Assembly: GCA_023443455.1 (NCBI GenBank)
Contig: JAEZUE010000107.1
Span: 92,646 to 156,645, forward strand
Length of the DNA: 64,000 bases
Source: Verrucomicrobiota bacterium
Lineage (GTDB): Bacteria > Verrucomicrobiota > Verrucomicrobiia > Opitutales > Opitutaceae
Reading direction: 5' to 3'
Under the pieces are notes generated by a model. The model did no database searches. It saw only the letters and a program-made list of their open reading frames with translations, and had not been told where the DNA came from. The first letter of the stretch is position 1. Each line of letters starts with the position of its first letter. Below are positions 35,139-43,881 of the stretch, piece by piece. The translations under genes were made by a program, and so were the position numbers.

Positions 35139-35947
35139 TGCGGATTCCAGGCGATGCCGTCGAAGTCGAAAGTGCGGCCGTTGGTCCCGACCACATAGGT
35201 GTAGTCGAGGCCCGCCCCGGCGGCCGCGCGGTAGAGATTGAGCCGCGTCCGCGGCTGCACTCCCGTGAGCACCACGGTGCCGCCCGCCGCGATATTGATG
35301 GCAGCCTGGGCGGCCCCGGAGGCGAGCACCACATTGTAGCTCGCGGTGGTGGTGCCACGGTGGTTGAGCGACAACGTCACCGTCGCCCATTCGGAGTGGT
35401 AGATCGGGGACAGATTGATCCGCTCGATCACGAGATGTTCGGCGCTGTTTGCGACGGCGGTCCAACCCGCCCACCCGCCCCAGCTCGCCGTCGAGGGCAC
35501 CGCCCAGTCCGCCGTCTGCCAAAGGCTCTGGAAGCGCGCCGGCGTCGAGATGTCGGCGGCCGCGGGCAACGTAATACCCGGCCGCATACACGAGAGGATC
35601 ATCGCGCGCGGCGCGGGGGTGGCCGCCGGGTCGAGGAGGTAGAGCCGCGCGATCGCGCGCCGGTTCCGCGCGATGTCGACCGGCGCCAGATCGGCCAATG
35701 TGCCGAGATCGGTCGACCAGGTGCCCGGGGCGGGCGGGACCCCGTTGACGCGGACGAAGAGCTTCGTCTGATCGCCCAGCGCGGCCAGGGTCTCGGCCTC
35801 GGCCCGGATCGCGGCACGGTCGAGCGAACGCAGCACGTTGGGCACGAGCACGCCCGCGACGATGGCCATGATGGCGAGCACCCCGATCATCTCGATCAGC
35901 GAGAATCCACGGGCGCCCCCCCACCGGACTGTCGGCGACGGCCTCAT
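35135..35947 (-). CDS. Type IV prepilin-like protein (second pilin)
   Basis: A 270-residue protein with a prepilin peptidase site: the leader ends in Gly, then FSLIEMIGVLAIMAIVAGVL, with the glutamate at position +5 of the mature protein. A globular domain of about 220 residues follows, with GVPPAPGTWSTDLGTLADLA and a C-terminal beta-rich half including HRGTTTASYNVVLASG. It is larger than the major-pilin candidate at 38881 and lacks the cysteines of a disulphide loop near the end, so it may be a minor pilin or pseudopilin. Its start overlaps the GspF gene and its end overlaps the PilM/N-like gene, both by 4 bp. Confidence 0.9.
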   Translation of the reverse strand: MRPSPTVRWGGARGFSLIEMIGVLAIMAIVAGVLVPNVLRSLDRAAIRAEAETLAALGDQTKLFVRVNGVPPAPGTWSTDLGTLADLAPVDIARNRRAIARLYLLDPAATPAPRAMILSCMRPGITLPAAADISTPARFQSLWQTADWAVPSTASWGGWAGWTAVANSAEHLVIERINLSPIYHSEWATVTLSLNHRGTTTASYNVVLASGAAQAAINIAAGGTVVLTGVQPRTRLNLYRAAAGAGLDYTYVVGTNGRTFDFDGIAWNPQ

Positions 35948-37143
35948 CGTGCGTTCCAGAGCTGGAGGATCGGCAAAATGACCGCGAGCGCCACGAAGCC
36001 CACGACCGCAATCAGCGACAACATCATCGCCGGGTTGAACACGGCGAACACCACCTTGATCCGTCGCGGGATGATCTTGTTGTAGTATTCGGAAATCCCG
36101 TTCAACGCCATGTCGAGCGTGCCCGAGGACTCGCCCGTGGCCACCATCGTCACGATCGTCCGGGGAAACACGTCGTGCTCCGCCAGGCAACGGCTCAGCG
36201 GCCGGCCTTCGAGCACGCCCCGGTGGGCCGCGGCGAGCGAAACCTCGAACGCGCGGTTGCCCACCAGCCCCCGGCAGATCTCGAGGCCCCGCAACAGCGG
36301 AATGCCCGAGCGGTAGAGCAGCGCCAGATTGTGGGCGAAGCGGGAAAGCGAGAGCATCGACACGAGGGAGCCGAAGACCGGCAGCTCGAGTTTGCGGCGG
36401 TCGAACCACTCGGCGAACGCCGGCGCACGCAGCGCGGCCTTCAACCCGAGCGGCAACGCGACCAGCAGCGCGAGCAACACCGGCCAGCCCTCCACCAACG
36501 CGCGGCTGATCGCCATCACCACCCGCGTCACCATCGGGACCTCGAGCGACAGCTGGCCGAGCAGGGTCACGAATTTCGGCACCACCACCGTGAACAGCAG
36601 CAGCACCAGACCGAGGGCGGCGACCAGCACGATCGCCGGATAGAGCAGCGCCTGCCGGACATCGGCCACCAGCTGTTCGCACCACTCGAAGTACACCTGG
36701 AGGCTGGCGATGACTTCCGGCAGCTGCCCGCTGATCTCGCCCGCCTCGACCACCGCGACCACCTCGGGGGAGAACACCTTCGGATACGCCCCCATCGCCC
36801 GGTGCAGCGGCACGCCGACCACCACCTGTTCGTGCAGGTGCTCCAACACGGCCCCTGCCCGCGTGCCCTCGTCGTCCTTCGCGAGCCGCTCGAGCGCATT
36901 GGGCAGCGTGATGCCGGCGCGCAGCAGCAACGTGAGCTGCACGAACACGCCGATCAGGTCCGCCCGCCGCAGGCGCAGGCCGCTCTTCGATTCGCGCCGA
37001 TCGCTCCGGCCCTCCTGCGCCTCGATCAGCCAGACGCCGACCGCACGCAGCCGAAGGTCGAGCGAGTCGACGCTTTCGGCTTCGAGCAGGCCGGTGGTCA
37101 CACGGCCGGCGGCATTGTAGCCGCGATAGCTGTATGCGGGCAT
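35944..37143 (-). CDS. Type II secretion / type IV pilus platform protein (GspF/PilC)
   Basis: Inner-membrane platform protein of the assembly motor. It begins MPAYSYRGYNAAGRVTTGLL, the usual GspF N-terminus, has two homologous cytoplasmic helical domains (LTLLLRAGITLPNALERLAK in the first and LALLYRSGIPLLRGLEICRG in the second, each with a G-I-x-L-x-x-x-L/L-E pattern), and three membrane segments (ALLYPAIVLVAALGLVLLLF, VEGWPVLLALLVALPLGL and PAMMLSLIAVVGFVALAVIL). The length of 399 residues is normal. It lies 3 bp after the ATPase gene. Confidence 0.94.
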   Translation of the reverse strand: MPAYSYRGYNAAGRVTTGLLEAESVDSLDLRLRAVGVWLIEAQEGRSDRRESKSGLRLRRADLIGVFVQLTLLLRAGITLPNALERLAKDDEGTRAGAVLEHLHEQVVVGVPLHRAMGAYPKVFSPEVVAVVEAGEISGQLPEVIASLQVYFEWCEQLVADVRQALLYPAIVLVAALGLVLLLFTVVVPKFVTLLGQLSLEVPMVTRVVMAISRALVEGWPVLLALLVALPLGLKAALRAPAFAEWFDRRKLELPVFGSLVSMLSLSRFAHNLALLYRSGIPLLRGLEICRGLVGNRAFEVSLAAAHRGVLEGRPLSRCLAEHDVFPRTIVTMVATGESSGTLDMALNGISEYYNKIIPRRIKVVFAVFNPAMMLSLIAVVGFVALAVILPILQLWNAR

Positions 37144-37146
37144 GGC

Positions 37147-38823
37147 TCAGGAGTTGAACGCGACGCGGTAGACTTCCTCCAGGGTGGTGTCGCCGTCGAA
37201 GGCGCGGCGGAGCCCGTCGTCGAAAAGCAACTGCATGCCGCGCGCCCGTGCGGCGGCCCTGATCTTCTCGCTGTTTCCCTCCGGCAGGAGCGGCAGCAGG
37301 GCATCGTCGATCTCGAGCACCTCGAAGATGGCAACCCGGCCGCGATAGCCCTGGTTGTGGCATTCGGCGCACCCGGTCGCCCGCCAAAGCGTCGCCTCCC
37401 GGTCGGCGGGAACCGGCAGACTGAACGAGCGCAGCTGCGCGGCGGGATCCGCCACCGGCTGGCGGCAGACCGGACAAAGCCGGCGCACGAGCCGTTGGGC
37501 GACGACCAGGTGCAGCGTGGCCGGCAGCAGGAACGGTTCGACGCCCAGGTCGATCAGGCGGGGGATGGCACCGAAGGAGTCGTTGGTGTGGAGCGAGCTG
37601 AACACGAGATGCCCGGTGAGCGCCGCCCGCACCATGAGCTGGGCGGTCTCCTTGTCGCGGGTCTCGCCCACCAGCAGCACGTCGGGATCCTGGCGGAGAA
37701 GCGTGCGCAGCCCCGCGCCGAAGCTCAGCCCGATCTTCTCGTTGATCGGCGTCTGCCGGATGTACGGCAACCGGTATTCGATCGGATCCTCGAGCGTGAA
37801 GACCGCGCGTTCGTGGCGCTTCACCGCATTGAGCGCCGTGTAGAGCGTGGTGGTTTTCCCACTTCCGGTCGGACCGGTGACCAGCACGATGCCGTGCGGC
37901 CGCGCGGTCGCACGCGCCAGGCTCTCCCGGTCCGCCACGCGCATGCCGAGCGCGGGCAGCTCCATGATGAGCCCGCCGCTGTCGAGGATGCGCAACACGA
38001 TGCTCTCACCATAGATGGTCGGCAGGCAGGAGACGCGCAGATTGAGTTCGCGTCGACCGAGGGTGAGACTGAAGCGGCCGTCCTGCGGCAGCCGAGTCTC
38101 CGAAACGTCGAGATTGGCCAACACCTTGATGCGGGCGGTGATCGGATCCTGCAGATCCTTCGGCATGAGCATGAACGGTTGGAGCACGCCATCGTGCCGC
38201 ATCCGGATACGCAGGGAATGCTCGTCGGGTTCGAGATGGATGTCGCTGGCCGACTTGCGCACGGCCGCGGCGATCAGCTGGTCGATCGCCCGCACCATCG
38301 GCGCGGCGGTGTCGTCGCCCCCCTGCACCGCCGCGATCGACATCAGCTCGTCGACAGTCTGATCGAGCGAGCCGCTGCGGTCGTAGGCGGCCGCCAGCTT
38401 CTCGATGATGTCGGGCAGGGGCGCGTTGAGCACCTCCACCCGCAGATTGGTCAGCTGCTCGACCTGGTCGATGGCGACGACGTTGAAAGGGTCGGCCATG
38501 ACCAACGAGAGCGTCTCGCCATGGCGGGCGACCGGAATCACGCCGTTGTCCCGGCAGAACGCGAAGGGCAGAAGCCGCAGCACTTCGGGATCGAACGCGA
38601 CCTTGGCGAGATCGACGGTGGGCGTCTGCGCATCCTTCGCCAAGAACTCGCTCAGGTCGGTGCCGGTGATGAACCCGAGATCCTGAAGGACCGTGCCGAT
38701 CAGCTTGTCCGTGCGTTTCTGCTCGCGCAGCGCCAGTTCGAGCTGGGCCCTGGTGATCAGCCCGGTTTCGAGCAGGCGGTCGCCGAGCCGTTTCGTCGGC
38801 AAGCCGGAAGTGAGGAAAGCCAT
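37147..38823 (-). CDS. Assembly ATPase, GspE/PilB family
   Basis: Cytoplasmic hexameric ATPase that powers pilus or pseudopilus extension. The N-terminal MshEN-type domain (RLGDRLLETGLITRAQLELA) is followed by a linker and the ATPase core: SASDIHLEP near 191-199, Walker A GPTGSGKTTT at 317-326, the Asp box LEDPIEYRLP at 344-353, Walker B DPDVLLVGE at 379-387, and the His box HLVFSSLHTND at 405-415. A zinc site is formed by CPVC (450-453) and CAEC (485-488). Because MshEN domains of this kind can bind c-di-GMP, the linked GGDEF/HD-GYP gene is suggestive. Length 558 residues. Confidence 0.95.
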   Translation of the reverse strand: MAFLTSGLPTKRLGDRLLETGLITRAQLELALREQKRTDKLIGTVLQDLGFITGTDLSEFLAKDAQTPTVDLAKVAFDPEVLRLLPFAFCRDNGVIPVARHGETLSLVMADPFNVVAIDQVEQLTNLRVEVLNAPLPDIIEKLAAAYDRSGSLDQTVDELMSIAAVQGGDDTAAPMVRAIDQLIAAAVRKSASDIHLEPDEHSLRIRMRHDGVLQPFMLMPKDLQDPITARIKVLANLDVSETRLPQDGRFSLTLGRRELNLRVSCLPTIYGESIVLRILDSGGLIMELPALGMRVADRESLARATARPHGIVLVTGPTGSGKTTTLYTALNAVKRHERAVFTLEDPIEYRLPYIRQTPINEKIGLSFGAGLRTLLRQDPDVLLVGETRDKETAQLMVRAALTGHLVFSSLHTNDSFGAIPRLIDLGVEPFLLPATLHLVVAQRLVRRLCPVCRQPVADPAAQLRSFSLPVPADREATLWRATGCAECHNQGYRGRVAIFEVLEIDDALLPLLPEGNSEKIRAAARARGMQLLFDDGLRRAFDGDTTLEEVYRVAFNS

Positions 38824-38880
38824 GGGGGTATGGCTCCGCCGCCGAGCGGGGACCCGGCGGCGGGAAGGAGAAGTTTCGAC

Positions 38881-39561
38881 CTACTGGTGGGCGAGATAGA
38901 CGTAGGCCGTGGTGAGCCCCGTCGTGGCATTGGGCGCCGCGTACACGACCTTGCCGTTGTTGTCGGCCGCGGTGGCCGCGGTCTGCGAATACGGGGCGCC
39001 GTCGATCTGCTGGCTCAGATCCATCGCCTCCGCCCCCGTGACATCGACGAGCACCGCCGCCACCACCCGCGACCCCGCGGGAAGATTGGCCCGGCCATCG
39101 AGGCGGAAGTTCGTGCCGCTGGCGGTCGACGGTGTCGTGGTCGTCGAGGTCGCGCACACGATGCGCGACTGCGTCGCCTGGCTGCTCCCGCCGGTGGCCA
39201 CCCAGGCGCCCGTGGCGTTGGACCAGGTGGCCCCCGCAACCGCGGTGCGGCCCGGCTGTGCTCCGATCTTCACGACAAATCGATTCTCCAGCATCCCGGT
39301 CGCGAGCAGAAGGTCGTCGACCCGGGAATTGGCGCCCGTCAACGGAACCGATCCGTAGCGACCGCCGAACTGGGTGATCGCGGACTTGACGGAATTGATG
39401 GAGGCGACCGCGCTTGTGACCCGGGAACCCGCGATGGTCGAAAACACTTTCGGGACCACGACAACCGCGAGGATCGCGATGATGGCGAGCACGCCGATCA
39501 TCTCGATCAAGGTGAAACCGAAAAGCCGGGAACGGGACGGGGAATGCATGTGGGTATTCAT
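38881..39561 (-). CDS. Type IV prepilin / major pilin candidate
   Basis: First gene of the pilus/secretion operon. The start at 39561 (MNTHMHSPSRSRLFG) gives a basic leader ending in Gly, followed by FTLIEMIGVLAIIAILAVVV, the N-methylation and cleavage motif with glutamate at +5. The second Met (39549) is an alternative start. The mature domain of about 210 residues is rich in Thr, Ser and Ala (CATSTTTTPSTASG), typical of surface-exposed pilin. It lies 57 bp before gspE. No prepilin peptidase or retraction ATPase (pilT) is in the window. Confidence 0.9.
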   Translation of the reverse strand: MNTHMHSPSRSRLFGFTLIEMIGVLAIIAILAVVVVPKVFSTIAGSRVTSAVASINSVKSAITQFGGRYGSVPLTGANSRVDDLLLATGMLENRFVVKIGAQPGRTAVAGATWSNATGAWVATGGSSQATQSRIVCATSTTTTPSTASGTNFRLDGRANLPAGSRVVAAVLVDVTGAEAMDLSQQIDGAPYSQTAATAADNNGKVVYAAPNATTGLTTAYVYLAHQ

Positions 39562-39691
39562 ACGAAGAGCTTTGGAAGGGTTATCGGCAGGATCGCCGGG
39601 CACTTGACGACGATCCCCCCGATTCCCCCAAAAAGCCGATCCGGGGAACCGCCACGCCCTCCCGCCGCCGCTCCCGGAGCCCACGTTCCCA

Positions 39692-40135
39692 CTACACCGC
39701 GACGTCCAACAAAGCACCGCGCCGCCGTGCCCGCTCGCCCAGAACCGACTCGAGGTAGACCCTGGTCGCCAGGTGCGTGGTACGCCCCACGGGAGACGCC
39801 ACGGGCTCCGCCGCCAGCCCACCGCTTTCATGCCCCACGCCGAGCACCGGCAGCAATTCCACGACGATCGAAAGCTGGCGGTACCGAACGCCGTCGCCGA
39901 TCGCCGCCACCTCCTCGGCGACGGCCAGCGCGCGCGTGCCTCCGACGCGGGAAACGGCAACGGCCGGGTCCTCGAGCCGGAGGGCGGGCGAATACATCGA
40001 CCTCCCGCCAGCCTTCCCCCCCTTCTCCCGCGAAGGAGCGAAAACCGGGGTCGTCGATTCCAACTCGATCACCTGCTCCTTCGCGCGCCGCGCATGATCC
40101 CGCAAATCGGCAAAGGAGAAGGGGGAAACATTCAC
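39692..40135 (-). CDS. Hypothetical protein (GTG start)
   Basis: A frame starting at GTG 40135 encodes VNVSPFSFADLRDHARRAKE with 147 residues in all. No signal peptide or membrane helix is visible. The middle contains PALRLEDPAVAVSRVGGTRA and the end RVYLESVLGERARRRGALLD, which read like a real helical protein rather than a shadow frame. It lies about 130 bp upstream of the major pilin on the same strand and may belong to the same transcript. I do not recognise a family. Confidence 0.5.
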   Translation of the reverse strand: MNVSPFSFADLRDHARRAKEQVIELESTTPVFAPSREKGGKAGGRSMYSPALRLEDPAVAVSRVGGTRALAVAEEVAAIGDGVRYRQLSIVVELLPVLGVGHESGGLAAEPVASPVGRTTHLATRVYLESVLGERARRRGALLDVAV

Positions 40136-40468
40136 AGGAACACGCCCCCCTCGACTTCGCGGGATTGGTCCGGTCTCGAACGACCGCCATGAGTCCCCCT
40201 CCCGCCTGGGCAAAGCACCCCAGCGCGCAGACTCGGCGCGCACCACAGGACCAACGCAGGAGCAGGAACCACGGTAGTCATTGATGACTCGGTGCTTAGG
40301 GTTGGCGTAGTTGAGCGGGCATCGCCCCCACGACACAACCCAAATCTCGCCTCCCGCCCTCCAGACGAGCAAAAAGGCAGGGAATCGACCCTACGGGCAA
40401 TGGCCCCACCCTTCCCCGGAGCGGATTCCCTCGACGCTCGTCGCTCGTCACTCGACCGAATGCTTGGC
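40136..40468. other. Intergenic region with truncated repeat
   Basis: These 333 bases hold the fragment of the ~135-bp repeat (copy D) at the right end. The rest shows no gene, terminator or operator that I can support. Confidence 0.5.
40428..40468 (+). repeat. ~135-bp repeat element, copy D (right-end fragment)
   Basis: Only the last 40 or so bases of the element remain (CCTCGACGCTCGTCGCTCGT, CACTCGACCGAATGCTTGG), in the same orientation as A and B. It abuts the stop codon of the TPR membrane protein gene on the minus strand. Confidence 0.8.
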
Positions 40469-40831
40469 TCAGACCAGCGTCGACAAGACGGCCACCAACA
40501 CCAGACCTCCGATACAGGCGAGGGCCGGCCAGAACCATTTCATCCAGACCGGCCGCCGTTGCCAGAGTTCGATGCCGGCGATCATGCGCCGCGCCTCCCG
40601 ATGGCCGGGGTCGCGTTCCAGCAACGCCCGCCACAACGGCAACGCGGTGCGGTAGTCCCCGGCGCCGGTGGCCAACGCGGCATAGGCCTGCAGATTGACG
40701 TTGTCGGCCGGGGGCACGCCGCCGGGGGCGAGCACACCCATGGCCTCGCGCAATCGGCCGCGACGGGCCAGTTGCTGCGCCTGGAGCAGGCGCAGCGCCG
40801 TTTCGAGCGATTCAATCTCCGGTTCGGCCAT
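40469..40831 (-). CDS. Small TPR-like protein with C-terminal membrane anchor
   Basis: A 120-residue protein. Residues about 5-85 form two or three helical hairpins of TPR type (LLQAQQLARRGRLREAMGVL, then NLQAYAALATGAGDYRTALP and LWRALLERDPGHREARRMIA). A single transmembrane helix ends the protein (WFWPALACIGGLVLVAVLST), making it tail-anchored with the TPR part in the cytoplasm. It lies 9 bp after the Hsp70-like gene as last member of that operon, so it may anchor the chaperone or its partners to the membrane; that is inference. Confidence 0.8.
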   Translation of the reverse strand: MAEPEIESLETALRLLQAQQLARRGRLREAMGVLAPGGVPPADNVNLQAYAALATGAGDYRTALPLWRALLERDPGHREARRMIAGIELWQRRPVWMKWFWPALACIGGLVLVAVLSTLV

Positions 40832-40840
40832 GGTCCACGA

Positions 40841-43336
40841 TCAACCCAGAATGCCGGAGCCGTAGCCCCGTTGCACTTCCTCGAGTGTCTGCTGCGGGAG
40901 CATGTCCTGCAGGCTGAAGACGATTTCCTTCAGGGTGGCCATGTTCTCCTCGGCCACGGCGGCACGGCCCTGCGCGATCAACTCCTCGGCGCGGGCCGGA
41001 TCGTTCATCTGCGACTGGCACGCCACGAGGCTGTCGAAATGGGTCACCCAGAAGGCGGCCTGGCGGAAGAGAATGGCGGAGGACACGTCCTCGATCTCCG
41101 CTTTCTTGGTACGCAGACGGATCGCGTTGCGCTCGCCGATCAGGGCCGCGGTCTGCTCGCGCAGGGTGCGCGCCCGGGCCTTCTCTTCGCTGGTCCCGTT
41201 CTGCAGGGCGAGGGTGTCGAGCTCGGTCAGTTTCACGTCGACCTCCTTGACCAGCGACGGCCAGATCGCCTTGTCCTCGATCTCGTCGAGACGGATCTTC
41301 CACTCGAGGATCTCGCGCTCGACCCGCAGGAGCGCGTCGAACTCGGCCTTCTCGTGGTTGAGGATCGCATCGATCTCCTGGGTGGCCATCGAGGTTTCGT
41401 GCTCGGCCAGGGCCTTCTGCACGGCCGCGTCGTCGACCAGGTGCGGGTTCTCCCTGAGCGCGGTCAGGCGCTTGCGCTCGCGGGCCCACTCGGCGCGCAG
41501 CATGGCGACATCGGGTTGGCGCACCTTGCCGCCGAGCTCGATCTTGGTCGGGAACTCTTCGTCCAACAGCGGCACGTACGCGACGACCTTGAGCATGCGC
41601 GAGGCATCCATCGAGAAGGTGACCTCGATCTCGCAGCCGGCCGGGATGTCGCGTTTGACCCTCTCGGCGGTGATGTCGAGCGAGCCGATGAGGATGTTGC
41701 GGTCGGCGAGGTCGCGATTGCCCTCCACGATCGGGATACGCAGCACGCTGCCCGATTCGCCGGCGCGCACGCCGACGGCGGTGCGGTAGGTCCGGGTGCT
41801 CTTGGCGGGCAGGCCCTGGCCCTTGTTGAAATGGATGCCGATGCGGTTGTCGGCCATCGCCACGCCGACGTTGTTGATGATCGGCTGCTCGTCGACGACC
41901 ATGCCGACGGTGTAGTTGAATTCTCCCGGCTCGATCGCACAGGGGTTGCCGGTGGCATCGCGCAGCTCGAGCACGAAGTTGTTCTGGATCTCCTTCTCGG
42001 CCCGCACGTTGAGCTGGAAGGCGGCGCTCTCGTTGAGCGTGATCTTGCCGCTGCGCCACTTGGTCTGCTGGTTCACGACCTCGAGGGTGTAGCCCACGAC
42101 CGAGCCGCCGCCGGCCACCGAGATCCGCCCGCCGACCAACGGGTCGATCTCCGAGCCGACCGGCTTGTAGATGAGCTCCACGGATACCGTGCCCGGCCGC
42201 TCCGGCGCCCGCTGCACCGAAACGTTGCCGCCGATGCGCTGGGTGCTGGCGAAGACCGCCGCCCCGCGGGCGACCACCGTCAACGGGTCGACGTTGAAGT
42301 CGAAGGGGACGCCGAGGCGTTGCTTGACGATCGCCCGGAAATACGGCGCCAGCGTGGGGCCGCCGACGAAGATCAGGCGCTCGACCGCCGACGGCGCGAG
42401 GCTCTTCTCGGAGAGCACCCGCTGGGCGATGGTCACGGCCTTGTTGATGATCGGGGTGGCCGCACGGGTGATGTCCTGCCGGTTGAGCTCGGTCTCGAAC
42501 GTGACGGTCTCGCCGGCGACGTTGCGCAGGGTGACCTCGACGAAGGTCGTCTCGCGGCGCGACAGGTCGATCTTCGCGGCCTCGGCCGCCGCCTTGAGGC
42601 GGATGAGGTCGTAGCGGTAGCGCTCGACGCCGCGGCGGAAGTCGCGGGCGCCGAATTCCTTCGCCACCCGCGGCGCGAGCACCTGCTCGACGATCGCCCA
42701 ATCGATGTCGGAGCCGCCCAGGAAGTTGTCGCCGCCGTGGTTGACGACGCTCATCGTGCCGTCCTCGGAGCGGATCAGGGCGGCGTCGAAGGTGCCGCCG
42801 CCGAAGTCGAAGACCATCCAATACGCCTTGGCCTCGACCCGCTGGAAGCCGTACGCGAGGGCCGCGGCCACGGGTTCCTGGAGCAGGAGCGCGGTGCGGA
42901 AACCGGCGAGCTCGGCCGCACGTTTGGTCGCCTCGCACTGGTGCAGTTCGAAGGCGGCGGGCACGGTGATCACCGCGGAGGAGACCTGCTCGTTGCGTTT
43001 CTGGGCCACGTCGCCACGCAGCGACTTGAGCACCTCGGCGGAGAGATCCTCGGGGCGCATGCGTCGGCCGCTCGCGCGGAAGGCGTATTCGTACCCGGTG
43101 CCCATGCGGCGCTTGAACTCGAGGTGCAAGTCGCCCTCGGCGCGTTCGTCGCCGACCTTGGCGCGGGCGCTGTGGCCGACCCAGAGGTTGCCGTTGCGGT
43201 TGACGTAGACGGCGGACGGGGTGATGTCGGCCTCGAGATTGTTCTTGATGATCTCGGTGCCCGTACCGTTGACGACCGCGATGGCGCTGTTGGTCGTGCC
43301 GAGATCGATGCCGAAGTCGATGGTGTTTCTGCTCAC
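40841..43336 (-). CDS. Divergent Hsp70 (DnaK-like) chaperone, 831 residues
   Basis: The GTG start at 43336 overlaps the previous stop (GTGA). The nucleotide-binding domain (residues 1-370) is intact: DFGIDLGTTNSAIAV at 7-21 (phosphate 1), VFDFGGGTFDAALI at 175-188 (phosphate 2) and LIFVGGPTLAPYFR at 321-334 (adenosine). The interdomain linker and a beta-sandwich substrate domain are recognisable only loosely (GSVLRIPIVEGNRDLADRNI, then IGSLDITAERVKRDIPAG, resembling the DnaK beta domain). The last 250 residues are helical and longer than in DnaK (about 640 residues in total). It is not the housekeeping DnaK, judging by sequence and neighbours. It acts presumably with the GrpE-like and J-like products next to it. 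Confidence 0.92.
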   Translation of the reverse strand: MSRNTIDFGIDLGTTNSAIAVVNGTGTEIIKNNLEADITPSAVYVNRNGNLWVGHSARAKVGDERAEGDLHLEFKRRMGTGYEYAFRASGRRMRPEDLSAEVLKSLRGDVAQKRNEQVSSAVITVPAAFELHQCEATKRAAELAGFRTALLLQEPVAAALAYGFQRVEAKAYWMVFDFGGGTFDAALIRSEDGTMSVVNHGGDNFLGGSDIDWAIVEQVLAPRVAKEFGARDFRRGVERYRYDLIRLKAAAEAAKIDLSRRETTFVEVTLRNVAGETVTFETELNRQDITRAATPIINKAVTIAQRVLSEKSLAPSAVERLIFVGGPTLAPYFRAIVKQRLGVPFDFNVDPLTVVARGAAVFASTQRIGGNVSVQRAPERPGTVSVELIYKPVGSEIDPLVGGRISVAGGGSVVGYTLEVVNQQTKWRSGKITLNESAAFQLNVRAEKEIQNNFVLELRDATGNPCAIEPGEFNYTVGMVVDEQPIINNVGVAMADNRIGIHFNKGQGLPAKSTRTYRTAVGVRAGESGSVLRIPIVEGNRDLADRNILIGSLDITAERVKRDIPAGCEIEVTFSMDASRMLKVVAYVPLLDEEFPTKIELGGKVRQPDVAMLRAEWARERKRLTALRENPHLVDDAAVQKALAEHETSMATQEIDAILNHEKAEFDALLRVEREILEWKIRLDEIEDKAIWPSLVKEVDVKLTELDTLALQNGTSEEKARARTLREQTAALIGERNAIRLRTKKAEIEDVSSAILFRQAAFWVTHFDSLVACQSQMNDPARAEELIAQGRAAVAEENMATLKEIVFSLQDMLPQQTLEEVQRGYGSGILG

Positions 43337-43881
43337 GGTTGTTGGTTCGAGTTTTGGGGGATGCCGACGACCACCTCGCCCACCTGCAGCAGGCGATCCT
43401 GCCAGAAAACGGCAGGGCGCACGGCCTCGATGACCGTGTCGCGGACGAGATCGGGAGTCGGTTGGAAGGAAATCACTTTGACGGGCAGGCCCGCGTCGTA
43501 GGGCTGCCCGAGCCAATCGCTGATGCGCAGCCCCATGGCGCGGAACGTCTCCATCGCGCCTTCAATATGCCGATACAGGCGCCGCATCTCCTCGCGGGGT
43601 TCGCCGGTCTGGTGGTCGACCATCTTGCTCTGGGCGCGCCACACGTGGGTGACGAGGTCGGCCATCGGGCGCCCGAGGGTTTCCTCGATCGGGGCGGCTT
43701 CGGCGACCTCCACCGGGCGTTCGACGGGCGGGGCGGGCGCAGGGGCCGGCTCGGGGCCCACGCGGGTGTGTTTGAGCTTCTGGAGGTCGGCCAGGGCCTG
43801 GTCGAGCGGAGGCTCCGGAAGGCGGGCCAATTGCTTGGGATCGGTGGCCATCAGCAGTTGGAGCATGCCGGGATCTTTCAT
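43333..43881 (-). CDS. GrpE-like nucleotide-exchange-factor candidate
   Basis: A 182-residue protein. After a Pro/Ala/Glu-rich stretch (residues 40-65) comes a helix (WRAQSKMVDHQTGEPREEMR, RLYRHIEGAMETFRAMGLRI) and then a beta segment: GQPYDAGLPVKVISFQPTPD, IEAVRPAVFWQDRLLQVGEV and VVGIP. A helix followed by a small beta domain with G-x-P-Y/F-D and a closing G-E-V-x-V-G-x-P is the GrpE pattern, and location between Hsp70 and the large partner supports it. Similarity is too weak to be certain. It overlaps both neighbours by 4 bp. Confidence 0.7.
   Translation of the reverse strand: MKDPGMLQLLMATDPKQLARLPEPPLDQALADLQKLKHTRVGPEPAPAPAPPVERPVEVAEAAPIEETLGRPMADLVTHVWRAQSKMVDHQTGEPREEMRRLYRHIEGAMETFRAMGLRISDWLGQPYDAGLPVKVISFQPTPDLVRDTVIEAVRPAVFWQDRLLQVGEVVVGIPQNSNQQP

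Noticed and set aside
36175..43501. Two very long plus-strand frames opposite the pilus and Hsp70 operons
   Set aside because: Both lie antisense to well-supported genes (GspF, GspE, pilin, Hsp70) and have low-complexity composition without family motifs.
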